From positions 1 to 64,000 of the forward strand of contig NZ_PSRT01000030.1 of the NCBI RefSeq assembly GCF_004212635.1: a DNA stretch of 64,000 nt. Reading direction: 5' to 3'. The notes under the pieces were generated by a model, which saw nothing but the letters and a program-made list of their open reading frames with translations, was not told the DNA's origin and did no database searches. This document shows positions 59,964-64,000 of the stretch, piece by piece. The position numbers were made by a program, and so were the translations under genes. Origin of the DNA: Bradyrhizobium genosp. SA-3. Its GTDB lineage: Bacteria > Pseudomonadota > Alphaproteobacteria > Rhizobiales > Xanthobacteraceae. Numbering within the stretch: position 1 is the stretch's first letter; each line of letters begins with the position of its first letter.

Positions 59964-60660
59964 GATCCGCGACATGGTGTGCGGCTATGGTGGCGTCACC
60001 GCGCTGCGCGGCATCTCGCTCGACGTGAAGGCCGGCCAGCTCGTCGCCCTGATCGGCGCGAACGGCGCCGGCAAGAGCACGACGCTGCGCGCGATTTCCG
60101 GCCTCGTGCCGCCGCGCGCAGGGCAAATGCGGTTCGAGGGCATCGACATCACGGGGGCGAGACCGCCGCGCGTTCTTGCCAGCGGGATCGCACATTGTCC
60201 GGAAGGCCGGCGCGTATTTCCGCACATGAGCGTCGAGGAAAATCTCGACATGGGGGCTTACCTCCGTCGTGGTTCGGGCGAGATCGCGGCCGACCGCGAC
60301 CGCATCTACGCGGAGTTTCCGCGGCTCGCCGAGCGGCGCCGGCAGTCTGCGGGCACGCTGTCGGGCGGCGAGCAGCAGATGCTCGCGATCGGTCGGGCGC
60401 TGATGTCACGGCCGAGGTTGATCATGTTCGACGAGCCGTCGCTCGGGCTCGCGCCCAACATCGTCGAGCGCACCTTTGCGATCATCCGTGGCATCCGCGA
60501 TGCCGGCACGACGGTGCTGCTGGTCGAGCAGAATGCGTTTGCCGCGCTCGAGATGTGCGACCACGCCTATCTGCTCGAGAATGGCCGCATCGTGCTGTCA
60601 GGCGCAGGCTCCGAGCTGATCGAGAACGAGCACGTGCGGAAGGCCTATCTCGGTGGATGA
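59944..60660 (+). CDS. Branched-chain-amino-acid-type ABC importer, ATPase LivF type
   Basis: A 238-residue ATPase with Walker A GANGAGKST, GIAHCPEGRRVFPHMSVEENLDMGAY (the LivF Q-loop region), signature LSGGEQQMLAIGRALMSRP, Walker B LIMFDEPSLGLAP and H-loop LVEQNAFAAL. Its stop overlaps the Rieske gene start by 8 bp, tying the redox protein to the importer message. Confidence 0.94.
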   Translation: MERGVLEIRDMVCGYGGVTALRGISLDVKAGQLVALIGANGAGKSTTLRAISGLVPPRAGQMRFEGIDITGARPPRVLASGIAHCPEGRRVFPHMSVEENLDMGAYLRRGSGEIAADRDRIYAEFPRLAERRRQSAGTLSGGEQQMLAIGRALMSRPRLIMFDEPSLGLAPNIVERTFAIIRGIRDAGTTVLLVEQNAFAALEMCDHAYLLENGRIVLSGAGSELIENEHVRKAYLGG

Positions 60661-61048
60661 CGATGCCGCCGGTTCAGCTGGCTTCGGCTGGACGCCGATC
60701 TGCAATCTCGACCGCCTGAGAGCGGAGACGATCGTTCGCGCACATGCTGCAGGCCGCGACCTGCTGGTGATCTGGAACGACGGCGATGTCGTCGCATGCG
60801 ACCGCGCGTGTCCGCATGAACAGGCGGATCTGGCTCTCGGAGAGGTGAGGGCCGGCCGGCTGTTCTGTCGGCGTCACGCGGCATCGTTCGATTTGCGCGA
60901 CGGGGCGATCAATCCGGGATGGCCGAGCCCGCCGTTGCGACTTTACCAGATACGGATCACGGGCGAACAAATCTGCGTGGAGGCGCGGGAGCAGCAAGCG
61001 CGGCGATGCTGGCATCATGCCCCTGTTTTGCCCGACGATTCAAAATGA
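60653..61048 (+). CDS. Rieske-type 2Fe-2S ferredoxin
   Basis: A 131-residue protein with the Rieske ligands C53, H55, C72 and H75 in CPHEQADLALGEVRAGRLFCRRHAASFD. WTPICNLDRL begins the domain and IRITGEQICVEAR ends the last strand. It would carry electrons to an oxygenase or hydroxylase, but none follows; the molybdenum hydroxylase is the nearest redox enzyme. The start is GTG 60653 inside the upstream gene, so translation is coupled. A T-rich hairpin ends the transcript. Confidence 0.88.
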   Translation: MDDDAAGSAGFGWTPICNLDRLRAETIVRAHAAGRDLLVIWNDGDVVACDRACPHEQADLALGEVRAGRLFCRRHAASFDLRDGAINPGWPSPPLRLYQIRITGEQICVEAREQQARRCWHHAPVLPDDSK

Positions 61049-61083
61049 TCGATGGTGTCGACTTGCCTGCAAAATTCGTCTTT

Positions 61084-61131
61084 GAAAACAACGGCACTCT
61101 ACTGTGCATGGGGTTGTTTTCGCGTTTTTTT
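61084..61131 (+). terminator. Rho-independent terminator after the Rieske gene
   Basis: GAAAACAAC (61084-61092) pairs with GTTGTTTTC (61113-61121). An inner GCAC (61094-61097) pairs with GTGC (61104-61107), and a run of seven T follows (61125-61131). It ends the long plus-strand operon that starts at 50263 and lies at the end of the convergent hydrolase gene. Confidence 0.75.
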
Positions 61132-61990
61132 AGTCCAGCAACCGGCGGACGCCGTCGACGAGGACCCCGTCTGGCCGCCGCAGGGCCTCGAGAATGGTGA
61201 AATGGTCGGCGCCGTCAACCGGAATGAGCTTGCCGGGCGCCTTCGCCGCCGCGCGCTTGTCGTGGAGATTGATGGAATCGTAAACGAGCGCCGGCAGCTC
61301 GTTGCTGCCATAGGCGATGTCGAGCCGCTTCGGTGTGACGGGCAGGCGCAGCGGCGATAGCGCGGCGATTTCCTCATCCGTCAGCTTCAGCGCGTTGTTG
61401 AGGCCGGTATCGCGGATTGGTGCGAGCTCGTACACGCCTGAGATCGCCAGTCCCGCATGGACCCTCGGATGGTCTAGCGCCATCGCTACGAGATGGGCGC
61501 CGGCGGACCAACCCGACAAGACGACCGGTCCAGCAACGCCATAGGACGCGCCATTTGCGGCAAGCCAGTCGAGCGCGCGCGGGACTTCAGCGACGATGTT
61601 GGTGAGGGACACCTCCGGCGCCAGCGAATAGCCGGGAATGGCAACCGACCAGCCATGGGCGGCGATGCCTTCGACGAGCATGGCGAACAATTCGCGCGAA
61701 TTGCGCTGCCAATAGCCGCCATGCAGGAACACCAGGCATGGCGCCTCAGGCCTGGCGGCCGGATAGAGATCGATCTTGTTGTTCGCCCGCTGACCGTAAG
61801 CCAGATCGAGATGGGATTTCAGCGTGCCTCGCAGCCGGCTAGAGGCTTCGTTCCGTTCGGCAATCAGGGCCGCGCTGTTCTTGACGGCCGCGTTGTTGTC
61901 ATAGGCGGCGTCGCGTTCTGCCTGGGACAGCCCGGACCATGCGGAACGGGGATCGAGCGGCCGACCTGTCGAATGAGCATTCTCAACCAT
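61130..61990 (-). CDS. Alpha/beta hydrolase (kynurenine-formamidase/esterase type)
   Basis: A 286-residue protein. LVFLHGGYWQRNSRE gives the HGGYW oxyanion loop seen in arylformamidases and BD-FAE esterases, and the nucleophile Ser is in LSGWSAGAHLVAMA. The catalytic His is likely in DGADHFTILEAL. ATG 61990 has GGAG five bases upstream. It would hydrolyse an ester or N-formyl/N-acyl amide. It is monocistronic and convergent with the Rieske gene. Confidence 0.9.
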   Translation of the reverse strand: MVENAHSTGRPLDPRSAWSGLSQAERDAAYDNNAAVKNSAALIAERNEASSRLRGTLKSHLDLAYGQRANNKIDLYPAARPEAPCLVFLHGGYWQRNSRELFAMLVEGIAAHGWSVAIPGYSLAPEVSLTNIVAEVPRALDWLAANGASYGVAGPVVLSGWSAGAHLVAMALDHPRVHAGLAISGVYELAPIRDTGLNNALKLTDEEIAALSPLRLPVTPKRLDIAYGSNELPALVYDSINLHDKRAAAKAPGKLIPVDGADHFTILEALRRPDGVLVDGVRRLLD

Positions 61991-62645
61991 AATCACTCCG
62001 ATGCGGCCCCTGGATGGCGCCCTTGTCCAATTTGGGCCGGCTATTCACCGACAATTGAGGTGCTGGACCAGCCGTGTCCCGATTGGACAAGGCAGCCTCG
62101 GACCATGCCATGCGCACGCCACGCAAAATGCTGGTTCGGGTGCGACGGCACCTCCATGCTGTCGGCTGTGAAAGAATAGCCATTTGAATTCGCAAGACTA
62201 TCGTTTTTCCGTGGCACCCATGATGGATTGGAGCGAGAGTTCAGGTTCTTCAAGTAGTTAGTAGGCGGCGTGTGCACGACGTGTGCACCGGGAGATCAAA
62301 GAAAATCTCATCACAGTCAATGTGAGCGGGCGTTTGGAGTAAGGGGGCCGCCTTCAGTTGCGGTGCTCGACCAAAACTCGGAGCAAACGGATGACGGCGG
62401 GCAGGCGCCGACGGCAACCTGTGTTCTTCGACGTTGGAAACGTCATTGCCCGCCGCACAATCGGGGAACTCAGCCGATCCAACTTAGAACGAATAATATA
62501 GTGTGAGGCGGTAGCGCTCCCCAAAACCACGATTGTCCGCCAAGAAAATGCGATCTTCTGCGCGGTCACCGCGCTCCTGTAGCACTCAGCCGTACTGTCG
62601 CCCGACCGAGTTCGCAACGCGGTTGGGCCCGGGCTTGATCTCCGG
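61991..62645. other. 655-bp region without a convincing gene
   Basis: GC is visibly lower than in the flanking genes and codon use in the short frames (up to 87 codons) looks random. It contains GTGTGCAC twice in direct order (62270-62277, 62281-62288), each self-complementary in its centre, and a GACGTT/AACGTC hairpin at 62430-62444. It may be a degraded insertion or a control region, but I cannot assign it. The hydrolase gene's promoter should be at its left end. Confidence 0.5.
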
Positions 62646-63572
62646 CTACTTTCCGGCTCCTGTAGTCAAGCCGCTGACGATGTAGCGCTCAAGGAAAATG
62701 CCAACCAGGACGAGCGGTGCGATCGCCGCGGTCGACAGCGCCGCCATCGACCACCAATTGATGCCTTGCGAGCCAGTCTGGCTCGCCACCATAACGGGGA
62801 GCGTCTTCGCGTCGGTGCTCGTCAACAGCGCCGCGAAGAAATATTCGTTCCAGCACAGCACCAGGGAGAGAATGAATGCGGCCATCATTCCGGGGACAGC
62901 GAGCGGCAGAATGATCCGCAAGAAGGCGCCCCAGGTCGACAGGCCGTCCACGAAGGCGGCTTCGTCGAGCTCGATCGGAATCGCATTGAACTGATCGCGC
63001 ATGATCCAGATGACGATCGGAAGCACGGTCAGCGTGTAAAGCAAGACAAGGCCAAGTCGTGTGTCGAGCAGGGCCAATGCCTTGTAGAGGACGAGGAACG
63101 GCAGCGCGAGCACGACCGGCGGCAGGATCAGCTGGGACATGAAGAAGAACAGGATGTCATCGTTGCGCATCCAGGCGAACTTGTAGCGGAAGCGGCTCAG
63201 GCCGTAGGCCGCCAGAGATCCGAGGATCAGTGCCAGCAATGATGCGCCGACGGAGGTGATGATGCTGTTGACGAACCGATTCACGAATTCGGAGCGTGCC
63301 GTAGAGGTTCCGAACAGTGTATCTGGCGACAGGCCGAGCGAGCGCCATCCCTTCCAGTCCGGCTGAAAATCGACCCAGGGAACCAAGTGGGCTTGCGTCA
63401 CATCGACCGCCGATTTGAACGACGTCGTGACGGTCCAGTAGATCGGGAACAGGCAGATAATCGTCCAGAACAGGAGTGCTGCGTAGATCAGTACGCGGCT
63501 CAGCGTCCGCTTTGCGCGGGGGGCCGCCGGACGCCTCTGAACGGGCTTCAATGCCAAGGTCGATCTAGTCAA
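62646..63572 (-). CDS. Sugar-type ABC importer permease (MalG type)
   Basis: A 308-residue membrane protein with six hydrophobic segments. LLFWTIICLFPIYWTVTTSFKSAVDV starts it, VNSIITSVGASLLALILGSLAAYGLSRF is the classic second segment, and the EAA loop reads IELDEAAFVDGLSTWGAFLRIILPLAVPGMMAAF. CWNEYFFAALL is also typical. The start is TTG 63572, with GGAG eight bases upstream; no ATG is available at this place. It lies 23 bp after the other permease gene. Confidence 0.92.
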   Translation of the reverse strand: MTRSTLALKPVQRRPAAPRAKRTLSRVLIYAALLFWTIICLFPIYWTVTTSFKSAVDVTQAHLVPWVDFQPDWKGWRSLGLSPDTLFGTSTARSEFVNRFVNSIITSVGASLLALILGSLAAYGLSRFRYKFAWMRNDDILFFFMSQLILPPVVLALPFLVLYKALALLDTRLGLVLLYTLTVLPIVIWIMRDQFNAIPIELDEAAFVDGLSTWGAFLRIILPLAVPGMMAAFILSLVLCWNEYFFAALLTSTDAKTLPVMVASQTGSQGINWWSMAALSTAAIAPLVLVGIFLERYIVSGLTTGAGK

Positions 63573-63595
63573 TCGAGAAACTCCGTTTGGAAGCC

Positions 63596-64000
63596 CTAGA
63601 CGACCTTCTGCGTCCAGCGCTTGGACAGGCGCAACAGGACGGTCAGGAGCACGATGATCATAAGCAGGTAAACCATAGCGAGCGCCGTGCCATATCCGAC
63701 GTTCGAGCGGTCGCGGTAGACGCGGTAGATGAAGCTCGACACCGTGTCGGTTGCGCCTCCCGGCCCGCCAGCGGTGACGTTGATCACGAGGTCGGCGAGC
63801 TTCAGCTTGAAGATGATGCGGATAATGAGGACGGTGATGCTCACCGGCAGCATGATCGGAAACGTGACGTGCCAGAACGACTGCCAGCCATTCGCGCCGT
63901 CGACCTTGGCCGCCTCCTGCACCTCCTTCGGCATCGCCTGCAGGCCTGCGAGAAGGATGATCATGATAAAGGGGATCGACACCCACGCGTCCATCACCTG
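63596..64000 (-). CDS. Sugar-type ABC importer permease (MalF type), cut by the right edge
   Basis: The C-terminal 134 residues of a permease that enters from the right. The EAA loop reads EVQEAAKVDGANGWQSFWHVTFPIMLPVSITVLIIR, and FKLKLADLVINVTAGGPGGATDTVSSFIYRVYRDRSNVGYGTALAMVYLLMII ends in the last membrane segments. Its partner permease follows. Binding protein and ATPase genes must lie outside the window. Confidence 0.92.
   Translation of the reverse strand, partial: QVMDAWVSIPFIMIILLAGLQAMPKEVQEAAKVDGANGWQSFWHVTFPIMLPVSITVLIIRIIFKLKLADLVINVTAGGPGGATDTVSSFIYRVYRDRSNVGYGTALAMVYLLMIIVLLTVLLRLSKRWTQKVV

Noticed and set aside
62041..62617. Three short frames (78-87 codons) in the gap before the sugar permease genes
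   Set aside because: They overlap each other on both strands, have mixed codon use and no recognisable domain.

Overview
The window is GC-rich, densely coded DNA that looks like an alphaproteobacterial chromosome, most probably Bradyrhizobium or a close relative. The reasons are very high GC at third codon positions, many ATP-binding cassette (ABC) importers of the kinds common in rhizobia, many ATGA-coupled genes, and a two-hairpin intergenic repeat at 10356-10452 of a type I recall from that group. I see no rRNA, tRNA, CRISPR array, transposase or phage gene. Nearly all of it is catabolic: seven ABC importers (one cut by the right edge), one MFS and one NCS1 transporter, six regulators or regulator-like proteins, and enzymes for acids, cyclic amides and ureides.

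Layout. (1) 1-10356: a tautomerase fragment and a LacI regulator (minus) face a plus-strand operon of three dihydrodipicolinate-synthase-family lyases, a CoA-transferase, an acyl-CoA dehydrogenase, two MaoC hotdog proteins, a small dimeric-barrel protein and a polar-amino-acid-type importer. Two identical 14-bp LacI-type boxes lie between regulator and operon. (2) 10455-21653: a minus unit (flavin monooxygenase, NMT1/ThiY-type importer, class II aldolase) diverges from a plus unit (GntR regulator, SDR, aminotransferase, alpha/beta hydrolase, M20 amidohydrolase, flavin reductase). Together these resemble an oxidative ring-opening and ureide-cleaving route. (3) 22127-32158: a sugar/polyol-type importer with two ATPases is joined to a complete PEP-driven dihydroxyacetone kinase system: DhaL, DhaM, a dedicated HPr, a dedicated Enzyme I, an HTH protein and DhaK. 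(4) 32229-41956: two amidases, an MFS transporter, a transthyretin-like protein, a spermidine/iron-type importer, a racemase-like protein lacking both catalytic cysteines, and a GntR regulator. (5) 42137-46915: an NMT1-type importer with an arylmalonate-decarboxylase-like protein and a hydantoinase-type hydrolase. (6) 46957-61048: an acetamidase/formamidase, an NCS1 permease, a MarR regulator with palindromic sites before both targets, an amidohydrolase, a three-subunit molybdenum hydroxylase (2Fe-2S subunit fused to a CoxG domain), a branched-chain-amino-acid-type importer and a Rieske ferredoxin. (7) 61130-64000: an alpha/beta hydrolase, a 655-bp stretch without a convincing gene, and two sugar-importer permeases.

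The best candidates for undescribed biology are the LacI-controlled lyase/CoA operon, the importer plus self-contained phosphorelay dihydroxyacetone system, the split flavin-monooxygenase locus, and the cyclic-amide cluster with altered racemase-superfamily active sites. Substrates for all of them are inferred from context only.
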